From an uncultured Collinsella sp. (GTDB lineage: Bacteria > Actinomycetota > Coriobacteriia > Coriobacteriales > Coriobacteriaceae), in the NCBI GenBank assembly GCA_958403385.1, contig CATXXC010000014.1, forward strand, positions 8,509 through 72,508: a DNA stretch of 64,000 nucleotides, written 5' to 3'. Below, piece by piece: positions 1 to 7,756 of this stretch (positions within the stretch are counted from its first letter, which is position 1; each line of letters opens with the position of its first letter). Under the pieces are notes generated by a model. The model ran no database searches. It had not been told where the DNA came from and was given only the letters and a program-made list of their open reading frames with translations. Made by a program: the position numbers and the translations under genes.

Positions 1-458
1 TAGGCCTGGTTGCGGATCTCGTTGGACTCGGCCATCTTGGCGGCAAAGGTCTCCTCGTCGCCGGCGGCCTTGGCCTCCTGCGCGGCCTTGGCGGCGGCCA
101 TGGATCCCATGACCATGCGGCCGACGCCGGGCACGTCGTACTCGGGGTGGAACAGCTGCAGCGCGACCTTGGCGCCGTGCTTGTGGACGGCATCGGCCAG
201 GGCCTTAAACGTGGGGATTTGGGCGTCGGTCGCCAGCTTGGGCGTGGGGCTTGCGGTCATGACGGGAGCAACGTCGCCGATGACGATGTAGCTCACGCCG
301 CCACGGGCCAGGCGCTCGTAAAAAGCCAGGCTGCGCTCGCCAATGGAGCCGTCGCGCTCCTCGTAGCCGGTGGTCAGCGGCGGGAACATAATGCGGTTTT
401 TGAGCTCAAGGGGGCCAACCGTAATGGGCTGAAGCAGCTTGGATGCAGGTGCGGTCAT
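1..458 (-). CDS. Old yellow enzyme family NADH:flavin oxidoreductase, N-terminal part (runs off the window)
   Basis: The minus strand stays open from an ATG at 458 to the window edge, so only about 152 N-terminal residues are visible. They read LQPITVGPLELKNRIMFPP, then GGVSYIVIGDV and KVALQLFHPEYDVPG, the usual opening of FMN-binding old-yellow-enzyme TIM barrels (2,4-dienoyl-CoA reductase, BaiCD and related anaerobe reductases). An in-frame ATG at 464 exists, but it directly abuts the purine-rich AGAGAGGA; the ATG at 458 lies about 6 nt behind it and is preferred. The family reduces activated C=C bonds with NAD(P)H; the substrate cannot be told from this fragment. The C-terminal half, where an FeS/FAD domain might follow, is outside the window. 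Confidence 0.85.
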   Translation of the reverse strand, partial: MTAPASKLLQPITVGPLELKNRIMFPPLTTGYEERDGSIGERSLAFYERLARGGVSYIVIGDVAPVMTASPTPKLATDAQIPTFKALADAVHKHGAKVALQLFHPEYDVPGVGRMVMGSMAAAKAAQEAKAAGDEETFAAKMAESNEIRNQA

Positions 459-600
459 GGACATTCCTCTCTTGTAGGCGCGGCGGCGATGATGCCGCGT
501 AGTTGTCTAGAGGATATGGCATGGAAGCACGGCGGCACAACGAAAATCGGCGAATATCAGGTGGCGGCAGGTGGATGGGGCGGGGCGGCCCGTCGGTTTA

Positions 601-897
601 TCTCAATCTGTAACAGTTACGCGGCAAAACCGGGTCTTACTGTTACAGATCGAGACATTCCTCTCGACCCATCCTCGACAATCTAGATCTGTAACATCTA
701 GGCCCACTTTTGGCCCCTACCCGTTACAGATCGAGACAAACGGGACCCGCCTGCTAGAAAATCTCAATCTATAACAACAACTCGGCAAAATCCGTCCCTC
801 GTGTTACAGATTTAGACAAACACGACCCAACCCACCGGTATATCTCGGTCTGTAACACCTAGCCGCCCAAATCGGGTCTAGATGTTACAGATCGAGA
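601..897. repeat. Array of eight 15-bp motifs in alternating orientation, 40-41 bp apart
   Basis: The motif TCTCRATCTGTAACA occurs at 601, 682, 762 and 843, and its reverse complement at 641, 722, 802 and 883. Start-to-start distances are 40, 41, 40, 40, 40, 41 and 40 bp. Each plus/minus pair encloses a 25-nt spacer, and the spacers between pairs are 25-26 nt, so every 55-nt unit could fold as a 15-bp stem with a 25-nt loop. Spacers resemble each other weakly (several hold GGGTC or CGACCC-like runs). The array lies between the oxidoreductase start and the tRNA terminator. A four-motif copy with exact 40-bp spacing is at 30849-30983. Alternating orientation recalls REP/BIME elements of enterobacteria. 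No RAYT transposase or cas gene is seen in the window. Confidence 0.85.
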
Positions 898-946
898 TTT
901 TGTTTGAGAGACCGAGAATTGGACCGAAAACACGGTCCCGAAATAA

Positions 947-977
947 CAAAAAAGCTCGCCGGCTAGGCCGACGAGCT
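947..977 (-). terminator. Intrinsic terminator downstream of the ancestral tRNA-fMet 3' end
   Basis: On the minus strand the stem AGCTCGTCGGC / GCCGGCGAGCT at 953-977 is followed by a run of T (the A run at 947-952). It lies 10 nt beyond the CCA of the tRNA fragment at 987-1034, and is probably the original chromosomal terminator of the initiator tRNA before the island integrated. Confidence 0.75.
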
Positions 978-1034
978 GCAAGTTCTTGGTCGCGGGGGCA
1001 GGATTTGAACCTACGACCTCCGGGTTATGAGCCC
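972..1034 (-). other. attL: 63-bp repeat holding the 3' part of tRNA-fMet
   Basis: Bases 987-1034 match the 3' 48 nt of the complete tRNA at 12496-12572, from the anticodon loop (CAT on the minus strand) to the CCA end. Identity continues outward to 972 and stops at 1034, where the sequence becomes CCCTTTCCC instead of the anticodon/D-arm sequence. It lacks the 5' half and cannot make a tRNA. Read as the chromosomal 3' half displaced by integration. Confidence 0.85.
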
Positions 1035-1326
1035 TTTCCCGATGAGTAAAGCATATTATTCCGATTATAACGCTTGTGTTTCTTTTGTGGCTCTGACCTG
1101 CGGCTTTTAGTCAATCTCGATAAATCTCGCACAACCACGCGAAACCGCGTAGCCCTGCCGATTCCCCCCGATTTCCCCCATTTCCGTTCGCCCCGTCTAA
1201 CAAATCCCCCCCCCCTGATACAATTCGCGCTAGAAGGGGGCTCCGAGCAGCCCCCTCGACACCGGGCCGCGCGGCCCCTCTTCCACACCACGGGCCGCGC
1301 GGGATACGTGAGGGAAAAGGGAGGCC

Positions 1327-2856
1327 ATGCCGAAGGTCACGGGCTGCGGCGAGATCGAGGAGATCGAGCGGGGCAAGGTCCACAGGATCAGGCACCATCT
1401 GGGTAAGGACCCCGCCACGAGGAAGTACATCCGCTCCCCGAAGAGGACGGTGCACGGCACCAAGTCGGACGTGAGGCGGGCGCTCGAGGAGTACCGCCGC
1501 GAGCTGGAGAGTGGGTTCGCCAACCCCGACAAGGTGACGGCGCCCGAGCTCGGGTGGAGGTGGCACGAGCAGCGCAAGCTCCTCAAGAACCTCTCGCCGC
1601 TCACGCACAAGACCGACGAGTGCGAGCTCAAGAAGGCGGAGCGGTGGTTCGCGGGAGTGCTCGTGAGCGACCTGTCGCTGCTCAACATGGTCTACGCGGA
1701 CCCGCGCGAGGAGCACGGCATGTCGCAGCGCGGCGTCCACAAGCTCAACGCCGTCATGTTCAGGTGATGGACCTCGCCGTGAAGGAGCACCTGACCGAGC
1801 ACAACCCCTGCCGCGACGTCGAGGTCTCGCGCCCGCGCTCGGCTGAGAGGACCCCGCTCACGCTCGAGGAGGCGATCTCGCTCTGTCAGGCGCTCCACGG
1901 CGACGAGCTCGACGACAGGCGCGTCGCCATCTGGCTCGCGCTCGCGACCAGCGTGAGGCGTGGCGAGGCGCTACGTGGACTTCGACAACATGCGGGTGTT
2001 CATCAAGTACCAGTACACCGAGAACAAGGCGCTGCGCGAGACCAAGAACCGCCGGTCGCGCTGGATCGCGATCGACGACGGGACGGCGCGGTACCTGCGC
2101 ACCTGGAAGGCCGTGCAGGTGAGGCGGATGCAGGTTCAGGGCCTCTCCCAGACCCCGAACACCCCGATGTGCTCGGACGGCGACTTCGGCTTCCACGACC
2201 CCGACAACTTCTCGACGTGGCAGAGGGGCTACTTGATCGAGCACGGCCTCGGCAGGATGGAGGAGGCCGAGGAGGGCGGCCGCAAGCGGAGGCGCTACGT
2301 CGGCTACGACTTCCACGAGCTGAGGCACACGCAGGCCACCTTCCTGATCGGCAACGGCATCGACCCGAGGAGCGCGCAGGGGAGACTCGGCCACGAAGTG
2401 TCGAGCATGACGATGGACGTGTACGCGCACATGATGGGAGGGAACGACCGCGAAGCCGCCGATCTCATGGGGAGGCTGCTGCGAACCGGAGGCGGCGGGC
2501 AGGAGGCCCCGGGCGAGGAGGCGCGCGCCAATCAGGCGGCCGGGGAGCCGGTGAGGCTCACCGTCGTCGGGCCGAACCCGGACCTCTGCCCCTGTCCCGG
2601 CGCGAAGCTCGTCGAGCGCGAGGTCGTGCGCGACGGCCGCGCCGCCTGGGTCGAGGAGTGGCGGATCACGGCGTCCTCGGCCGCCGATCTCCTGGAGATC
2701 CAGCGCGGGGCGGGCGCGCCCATCACCATCGACGGGAGCCGGATCACCGTCATGGCGAGGAAGGCTTGGGGCCGACGTCGCCACGACGAAGCACACTCCC
2801 TCCCTAACGTCAGAGGTCATCGCCGCTGGACCGGCAGGCGACAAAGCTCAGGATGA
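1327..2856 (+). pseudogene. Tyrosine recombinase/integrase, broken by two frameshifts
   Basis: The reading frame starts at ATG 1327 (GAGGCC just upstream) and encodes an N-terminal SAM-like/arm region. It hits a TGA at 1765-1767; homology resumes at once in another frame (MDLAVKEHLTEHNPC) and shifts again near 1960, where codons between RRGEAL and RYVDFDN appear lost. The catalytic set is still visible across the frames: Arg in SVRRGEAL, Lys/Arg in ETKNRRSR, HELRHTQA, GHEVSS and the nucleophile in VYAHMMG. Such enzymes integrate and excise elements at attachment sites, here the tRNA-fMet repeat 290 bp upstream. The last frame runs about 120 codons past the catalytic Tyr, longer than usual. 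Sequencing error is an alternative to true decay. Confidence 0.85.
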
Positions 2857-2904
2857 TAAAATGCTTTCGACGCAGGAGCGTCCCCATCTTTGAATCGAGG
2901 AACC

Positions 2905-3861
2905 ATGAGCGATTTTGATGCCGAGAACGAATCGGTCGAAACGAGCGCGCCGATAGCCCTGGTCGATTCCGCAAACATAGAGACCCTAATCCATACCGTC
3001 CGTGGGCAGCAAATCATGCTCGACACCGATCTCGCTCGGTTATACGAGGTAGAGACAAAGAATCTCAACCGCGCCGCCGCACGCAACGCCGACAGATTCC
3101 CCGAGGACTTCCGTTTTCAACTGACCAAGGAGGAGGACGAGTCTTTGAGGTGCCAAATTGGAACCTCAAAGACCATGGAGGGCCGCGGCGGGCGGCGTTA
3201 CCTCCCCTATGCCTATACCGAGCAGGGCATAGCCATGCTGTCCGGCGTGCTACGCAGCGAAGTGGCGGTGCAGACCAGTATCAGTATCATGAGGGCGTTT
3301 GTCGCCATGCGCCACTTCCTCGCCGAAAATGCCACCCTGTTTGAGCGGCTGCGCGGTGTCGAGTTGAGTCAGGCGGCGTTTCAGCAATCGACCGACGAGC
3401 GTTTCAACCAGGTGTTCCGCCTGCTCGAAGGCGAGGTAGAGAAACCCCAGCGGATCTTCTTCGCCGGGCAGATGTTCGACGCCTTCAGCCTGCTGACAGA
3501 TCTCGTGGGCCGCGCCGAGCGCGAAATCTCCCTCGTGGATGGCTACGTAGATGTCCACACCCTGAACGTCCTCGCAAAGAAGCGCAAGGGCGTCGCGGTG
3601 ACCGTCTACACGTCCGGCAACCGGCTCACGCAAGGCGACGTCGACGTGTTCAACGCACAGTACCCGCAGCTCACCGTCCGCCGCACCAGAACGTTCCACG
3701 ACCGCTTCCTTATCCTCGACAGTGCGACCGCATATCACATCGGTGCATCCCTCAAGGACGCGGGAAAGAAATGCTTCGGCATAGACCTCATCCAAGACGA
3801 GGAGCTGACGAAGATGCTCATCGAGAAACTAAAGCTCCTCGATGAGCATCAAACGGCTTGA
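2905..3861 (+). CDS. ORF6N-domain DNA-binding protein with C-terminal PLD-like domain
   Basis: The N-terminal 130 residues carry the phage ORF6N/KilA-like pattern (QQIMLDTDLARLYEV, NRFPEDF-like NADRFPEDFRFQL, YLPYAYTEQGIAMLSGVL, MRAFVAMRHFL). The C-terminal third holds HDRFLILD followed by GASLKDAGKK, which resembles the HxKx4D motif of phospholipase-D-like proteins with Arg in place of Lys. ORF6N proteins are common in prophages and islands; the PLD-like tail suggests a nuclease or nucleic-acid-binding role, which is inference. An upstream TTG at 2890 is also open, but ATG 2905 has GAGG 4 nt before it and starts at the expected place. It stands alone between the integrase and the convergent caspase gene. 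Confidence 0.8.
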   Translation: MSDFDAENESVETSAPIALVDSANIETLIHTVRGQQIMLDTDLARLYEVETKNLNRAAARNADRFPEDFRFQLTKEEDESLRCQIGTSKTMEGRGGRRYLPYAYTEQGIAMLSGVLRSEVAVQTSISIMRAFVAMRHFLAENATLFERLRGVELSQAAFQQSTDERFNQVFRLLEGEVEKPQRIFFAGQMFDAFSLLTDLVGRAEREISLVDGYVDVHTLNVLAKKRKGVAVTVYTSGNRLTQGDVDVFNAQYPQLTVRRTRTFHDRFLILDSATAYHIGASLKDAGKKCFGIDLIQDEELTKMLIEKLKLLDEHQTA

Positions 3862-3932
3862 GCGTTATCCGACCTCTAGCCACAAGCCCTAAAGTTTGAG
3901 CATGATCGCTGAAAGCCTCGTTAGTCAACATG

Positions 3933-4922
3933 TCAAAGCAGGCCCTGGTCCGCAAGCCTTCGATAATGCTTGCCGAGGAGCGTCAACCGGCAGGACTTGC
4001 TCTCCATCGCCGCGTTCCACATATGGTCGGCGCCAACTGGAACCAGAAGACCATGCCGGTTGTATTTCTGGAGCAGAGAGAACACCAGGTTGTTCCTGGG
4101 CTCTGCTGGAGGCATAGCGTCTGTTCTTCCCTCGTCCCTTGGCTCATACGACGGATCCAGCCTGTATTCATAGTCCTCTGTTGGGAAGAGCTTTTTCAGC
4201 TTCCGCAAATCATCGAGTGAGATTGCGGGATCGACTTCGCGCAGCGACACGAAGCTGTCCGTGTTCGTTTTGAAAACGGGTCTTTGGTCCCACATGCCAA
4301 GCGATTGATCGATGTGCGCATAGACGCTGCCCGGCGTGATGCTGCCCGTCAGGTTCGCCGCAGCACCCTCTAGGGCGTTTATGAGGAGACTTGTAAAAAC
4401 GCCATGCCCCTTACGCTCAAGCGAGGGCTGATCGCTTCGCGAGGCGGTGAGTATGGTGACGCCCTCCGAGATTGCGGCATGGTTCTCCATGCCCGGGACC
4501 GACCCTGCCGCCCCCGAATAGCAGCTGTCAAGGATAACGATTCTGTGGCGCGCGCTCGAGCCGTTCGCCAGATCAACGAGTTCCCTCAGAGAGAGCCCCT
4601 CGTCTCCCCGAGTGGAATCAGACCCATTGATAAACCCGCCGGTTGACTCGATATACCCGTGTCCAGAAAAGTAGAAGAGCGCTATTTCGGCTTTTGACTG
4701 AAACAGCCTGCGCGCCTCATCTTTGATTGCAGCGCGATTCACGACATGGTCTGGGCCGGTTGCATACAGCTCCTTGCAGTCAAAGTTTCTGCTCCGAGAG
4801 GAATCCCCGTTGCGCTTGAGGAGGCGCGCGACCTCCTCGGCATCGTTCACGCAACCCGAAAGATTTGGTATGCGCTTGTCAGAATAGTAGTTAACTCCAA
4901 CTACTAGGGCCATTCTGTCCAT
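3933..4922 (-). CDS. Caspase-like (peptidase C14) protease, candidate defence effector
   Basis: From ATG 4922 the product has 329 residues. The N-terminal caspase p20 fold is clear: MALVVGVNYY, the LSGCVNDAEEV element, the catalytic His in FYFSGHGY (about residue 88) and the catalytic Cys in VILDSCYSGAAG (about residue 134). The C-terminal 150 residues (FVSLREVDPAISLDDLRKL onward) have no domain I recognise and may be a sensing or regulatory part. The open frame extends upstream to 5084, but GGAG lies 8 nt before ATG 4922, and the upstream stretch overlaps the TIR gene. It starts 10 nt after the TIR gene, so the two form one operon. TIR plus caspase-like pairs match the recently described type IV Thoeris layout, in which a TIR-made nucleotide switches on the protease; that assignment is from memory and unproven here. 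Confidence 0.85.
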   Translation of the reverse strand: MDRMALVVGVNYYSDKRIPNLSGCVNDAEEVARLLKRNGDSSRSRNFDCKELYATGPDHVVNRAAIKDEARRLFQSKAEIALFYFSGHGYIESTGGFINGSDSTRGDEGLSLRELVDLANGSSARHRIVILDSCYSGAAGSVPGMENHAAISEGVTILTASRSDQPSLERKGHGVFTSLLINALEGAAANLTGSITPGSVYAHIDQSLGMWDQRPVFKTNTDSFVSLREVDPAISLDDLRKLKKLFPTEDYEYRLDPSYEPRDEGRTDAMPPAEPRNNLVFSLLQKYNRHGLLVPVGADHMWNAAMESKSCRLTLLGKHYRRLADQGLL

Positions 4923-4932
4923 CGCCCAGCTC

Positions 4933-5301
4933 CTACAGACTGTCGATGAAATCTTCGATATGGCTCCAGGTCCATGAAACCGTGCGTACACCGGGAAGAT
5001 CAGTTCGGTCATCGCTATACGCCCAGATTCCCAGCACCTTCTTCCCCTCCTCGCGCGCGCAGCCGATTTCCCACTTTTCCCCACTTGAGCTCAACGAGTT
5101 CTTGCTTACGAGCGCAATCACGCCGTCGGAGCGCTTGATGCGAGTGCGGACCTTCTCCTTCCAGGCGGTTGCGTACGGCTCCTTGACCGACATATCGATA
5201 TACTCGAAGGGCGACTTCGTGTTGAGCGACTGACCCTTCAGAAAATCGCGTTGACGTTCGTCCTCGATTGCAAACGCAACGAATACCGTCTTCTTTTCCA
5301 T
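4933..5301 (-). CDS. TIR-like (DUF1863/ThsB-type) protein, candidate defence sensor
   Basis: The 122-residue product begins MEKKTVFVAFAIEDERQ and continues with EYIDMSVKEP, RTRIKRSDGVIALVSKNS and GEKWEIGCAREEGKKVLGIW, the pattern of the TIR-like family PF08937 found in Thoeris ThsB. The Glu in KWEIG (residue 78) sits where TIR NADases carry their catalytic Glu. Such proteins sense infection and make an NAD-derived signalling nucleotide. The open frame reaches 5532, but AAGGTGAG lies 6 nt before ATG 5301, and residues before it are not TIR-like. The caspase-like gene follows after 10 nt on the same strand. No ThsA (SIR2/SLOG or Macro-TM) gene is nearby, so the caspase is the likely effector. 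The protein is short, essentially only the domain. Confidence 0.82.
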   Translation of the reverse strand: MEKKTVFVAFAIEDERQRDFLKGQSLNTKSPFEYIDMSVKEPYATAWKEKVRTRIKRSDGVIALVSKNSLSSSGEKWEIGCAREEGKKVLGIWAYSDDRTDLPGVRTVSWTWSHIEDFIDSL

Positions 5302-5456
5302 AAATCTCACCTTTCGCATATAAAAACAGCTCCTTATCAGTATAAACCTGACCGGTTGCGATTCTCCACCGGAGCGATCCACCTCATTACCGCGCCCATC
5401 TGCACGTCGCAAGGATCCCACCTCCAGCGGGCTCCGATAAAAGTGGGGAGTGGAAA

Positions 5457-5513
5457 ATACTACGACATCCCATGTCGCAGTAAATGTCGTAGCAACGTCG
5501 TAGTAAACCAGCC
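5457..5513 (-). promoter_or_regulatory. Cluster of TACGAC repeats upstream of the TIR-caspase operon
   Basis: Four related copies of CTACGACRT (two as GTCGTAG on the plus strand, one as GTCGCAG, one inverted as CTACGACAT) lie within 57 bp, about 155-210 bp upstream of the TIR start. The arrangement resembles a repeated operator or binding site. Nothing in the window identifies a regulator, and no clear -35/-10 pair could be fixed. Confidence 0.4.
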
Positions 5514-5707
5514 ACGCCGTCCTAAGACCCAACTTCGTGGCAGCCCATGCCCGAGATACGGCGGTGGCCTTCGGGTGGCGTCTTGATTCGAGACACCGTT
5601 GCCGCAGGCTTAGTCAAGCCCGTCGACCCCAACACGGCGCCGCGCCATATGCGCTACGTCCCATACTGGGCCTAAGGGGCAGCCTAACTTTCCGTAACTT
5701 TCCAAAA

Positions 5708-5731
5708 GAGGAGAATTGCCCCTCTTTTTTT
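5708..5731 (+). terminator. Hairpin with T tract in the gene-free stretch 5302-5939
   Basis: AGAGG and CCTCT enclose a short loop and are followed by seven T, a typical intrinsic terminator reading rightwards. The whole stretch 5302-5939 shows no convincing gene. It also holds AACTTTCC-type direct repeats at about 5684-5703 and 5778-5797 (each a tandem pair), of unknown role, and the TACGAC cluster. Confidence 0.5.
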
Positions 5732-5939
5732 GATGGGCGGGGTTTCGAGCTGCGGATACGCATCTCTTCAAGTCGCCTCTAACTTTCCTTAACTTCCCAT
5801 CCGTCCCATTCCCACGTGTTGCGCCTCAGCTGCGCGGCGTCAAGGGCGCTCGCGGAACCCCGCGCAAATCTGCGCTCCGCTCCGATTGGTGGGGGTTGCC
5901 GCGAACAACCCCTGACCCCCTTCGCCTCGGCGCGGCGCT

Positions 5940-6455
5940 TCAGGGAGCAAAGCGCAAGGCGCCGCAGGGCAAGCGCCTTCCGCTTTGCCCGCAGGCAGAG
6001 ATTCTACGGGCCGGAAGGCCGGAAGGGAGCGGGACATGAAGGCGAGCGAGGTCATCGTGGAGCCGGAGGGGCGCAGGGACCGCAGCGCATGGGACAGGGG
6101 CTCCCGGCTCGAGCGCCTCCGGCCCGCCCTCGCGGTACAGCCTGCACCAGCGGTCGAGCGATGTAGCGGCGGCGATGCCGAAGCGGGCCATCGCCTCCGA
6201 CCGCGGCATCCCCTCGTCCACGACGGCCCTCGCGACGGCGAGCTTGGTCTCCATGTCGTAGGTCCTGCGGCTCTCGCCCATCCCGATCAGCCCCTTCCTC
6301 CCGGTTGCCCGGTACGCGTAGAGCCATTTTCTCACCGCCGGGGCGGGAACGTCGAGCTTCTTGGCCGCGAGTTCGAAGCCGAGGCCAGCCTCGAACAGGT
6401 CGGCGGCGCGTGCCCTCATCTCGCGACCGTATCTTGCCTTCTTCCTGCGGGACAT
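5940..6455 (-). pseudogene. IS3/IS150-type transposase OrfA remnant (double helix-turn-helix)
   Basis: From ATG 6455 (GGGAGG 9 nt upstream) the product starts MSRRKKARYG and contains two helix-turn-helix units, FELAAKKLDVPAPAVRKWLY and PRSEAMARFGIAAATSLDRW, ending in LYREGGPEAL as in OrfA proteins of the IS3 group. After about residue 116 (position 6100) the sequence stops looking like a transposase, although the frame stays open to 5940. No OrfB with a DDE domain follows. It is therefore the left-over 5' end of an insertion sequence inside the island. Confidence 0.65.
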
Positions 6456-6506
6456 TTCCGATGCCTCCCTTTTCTCGAACCTTAATTTCAAAGTCCAAGA
6501 AATGGG

Positions 6507-6896
6507 ATGCAGTTCACCGTCGGGGCGTTCCTCGAGTACTGCGAGCTGCGGGGGTTCCGCTCCCCGGACAACGACCCCCACGGCTGGGCGCGCGTCTGCC
6601 AGGCGGTGGCGAACTTCATGGGTGCCGACGGCCTCAGCGTGGGCATCTCGCGCTACGAGGGCGACGCGCGCATGGACCCGGGCGACAACGGGATCTACGT
6701 CATCGAGGGGTGGCGCATCGCCGAGCGCCTGCGGGCGGAGTACGACCCCGGCTGGGAGCCCACCGGGATACGGGATGTCCGCCCCGAGGATGAGCAGCGG
6801 GCCCACGACCGCGCCGAGATGCTGCGCGCCATCGACGCCTCGCGGCCCGAGGGCCAGAGGCTCGGGGCCTACCTCGATGCCGAGTGTTTTCCGTAA
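6507..6896 (+). CDS. Hypothetical protein typical of mobile elements
   Basis: An open frame of 129 codons with strong G/C bias at third positions, which supports real coding. The product is acidic and soluble, with no membrane segment: FTVGAFLEYCELRGFRSPD at the start, IYVIEGWRIAERLRAEYDP in the middle and an EDEQRAHDRAEMLRAID helix near the end. I recognise no family. There is no good ribosome binding site before ATG 6507, and the transposase remnant begins only about 50 bp upstream, so the true N-terminus may have been removed by that insertion. Confidence 0.5.
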   Translation: MQFTVGAFLEYCELRGFRSPDNDPHGWARVCQAVANFMGADGLSVGISRYEGDARMDPGDNGIYVIEGWRIAERLRAEYDPGWEPTGIRDVRPEDEQRAHDRAEMLRAIDASRPEGQRLGAYLDAECFP

Positions 6897-7015
6897 CATC
6901 TAAATCGACAAAAACGGCAGCATAAAGTCGAAACTTCCCGCAAGGGGCATGCTGACCAGATCGCAGGGCCATCTTGGTGGTGCTTCGTATCTACCAAAGG
7001 AGGCCCGGAGAGGAA

Positions 7016-7273
7016 ATGATCGGCATGACCGACAAGAATTCTATACGCCTGCTGTGGCGGCAGGGGGACAGCGTCGCCGAGGTCGAGCGCAAGACCGGCG
7101 TGAGCCGGGACACCGTCTACAAGTACCGCAACATGGACGACTTCAGCCCCGAGCCGCCCGCGAGGCGGGCGCAGGGCTCAAAGCTCGACCCGTACAGGCC
7201 CCTGATCGAGTCCTAGCTCAACGACAACATGCGCAGCGGGCGCAAGCAGCTACGGCACGCGGGGCGCGTATGA
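7016..7273 (+). pseudogene. IS21-type IstA transposase N-terminal remnant
   Basis: After AGAGGAA, ATG 7016 opens a frame with the IstA-like helix-turn-helix DSVAEVERKTGVSRDTVYKY and the region KLDPYRPLIES that normally leads into the catalytic core. A TAG at 7214-7216 interrupts it; in the same frame the sequence then continues LNDNMRSGRKQLRHAG up to a TGA at 7271-7273. The DDE domain and IstB are missing, so it is a dead fragment. Confidence 0.6.
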
Positions 7274-7756
7274 CGCCGGGCCTTGACGGCCTTCCGGTTT
7301 ATCTGACCACGCTACCAGTGGAAACGAACTCGGCACGCCGAGTTGCGCCGCAAAATCCCGGGCGCACGTAGTGCGCCCTTATCCGGCTCCTCCTCCTTTC
7401 CTCCAGGATGCCCGGACGGCAAGATTCGGAACGTCCCCTCAATATCCAAACTTCACGCAAGCCTAATGCGAATAGAGACAGACCTGGCAAATCAAGACAC
7501 GGCTAGCCGCTCGCACCCAAAGCCATTTGCCTAAAAATGAATACCGTTGACCGAAATGGAAATACGGTAACAACGAAAAAGACTAGTCAAGCTCGTTTTA
7601 AGCACCGTTTGTTCCAGCCCGCCCCAATTGCAGACATCCCAACTATCATGAATCCAGTAAACAGAGGCGGACATCAACATCCAACGCCGGCAAGCATGCG
7701 GGTGCCTCCTCTGCCTAAGGGGCAAACCCCCGAGATTAGTTAGGAGAGGGGAAGAG
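7274..7756. other. 483-bp leader region before the alpha-glucoside operon, no gene
   Basis: No convincing coding sequence. It holds a small hairpin AACTCGGC-ACG-GCCGAGTT-like near 7326-7346, a perfect 8-bp stem GGGCGCAC/GTGCGCCC near 7359-7377 (possible weak terminator after the IS remnant), and a lower-GC stretch from about 7440, where the promoter of the operon is expected. The PTS gene start has GGAGAGGGGAAGAG in front of it. Confidence 0.5.
7542..7569. promoter_or_regulatory. Inverted repeat TACCGT-N16-ACGGTA, possible operator of the alpha-glucoside operon
   Basis: The arms TACCGT (7542-7547) and ACGGTA (7564-7569) form a 28-bp dyad about 190 bp upstream of the PTS gene. The divergent RpiR-family regulator of this cluster is a natural candidate to bind it. 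This is inference; no second copy was found next to the regulator gene. Confidence 0.35.

Noticed and set aside
601..897. Possible CRISPR array (regular repeats with about 25-nt spacers)
   Set aside because: Repeats are only 15 bp, alternate in orientation, the spacers resemble each other, and no cas genes are nearby.
987..1034. Second tRNA-fMet gene
   Set aside because: Only the 3' 48 nt match; the 5' half is replaced by unrelated sequence.
5985..6100. Start of a plus-strand gene (MKASEVIVEP) at 6036
   Set aside because: It has a fair ribosome binding site, but the frame soon runs antisense into the transposase remnant; at most a truncated fragment.
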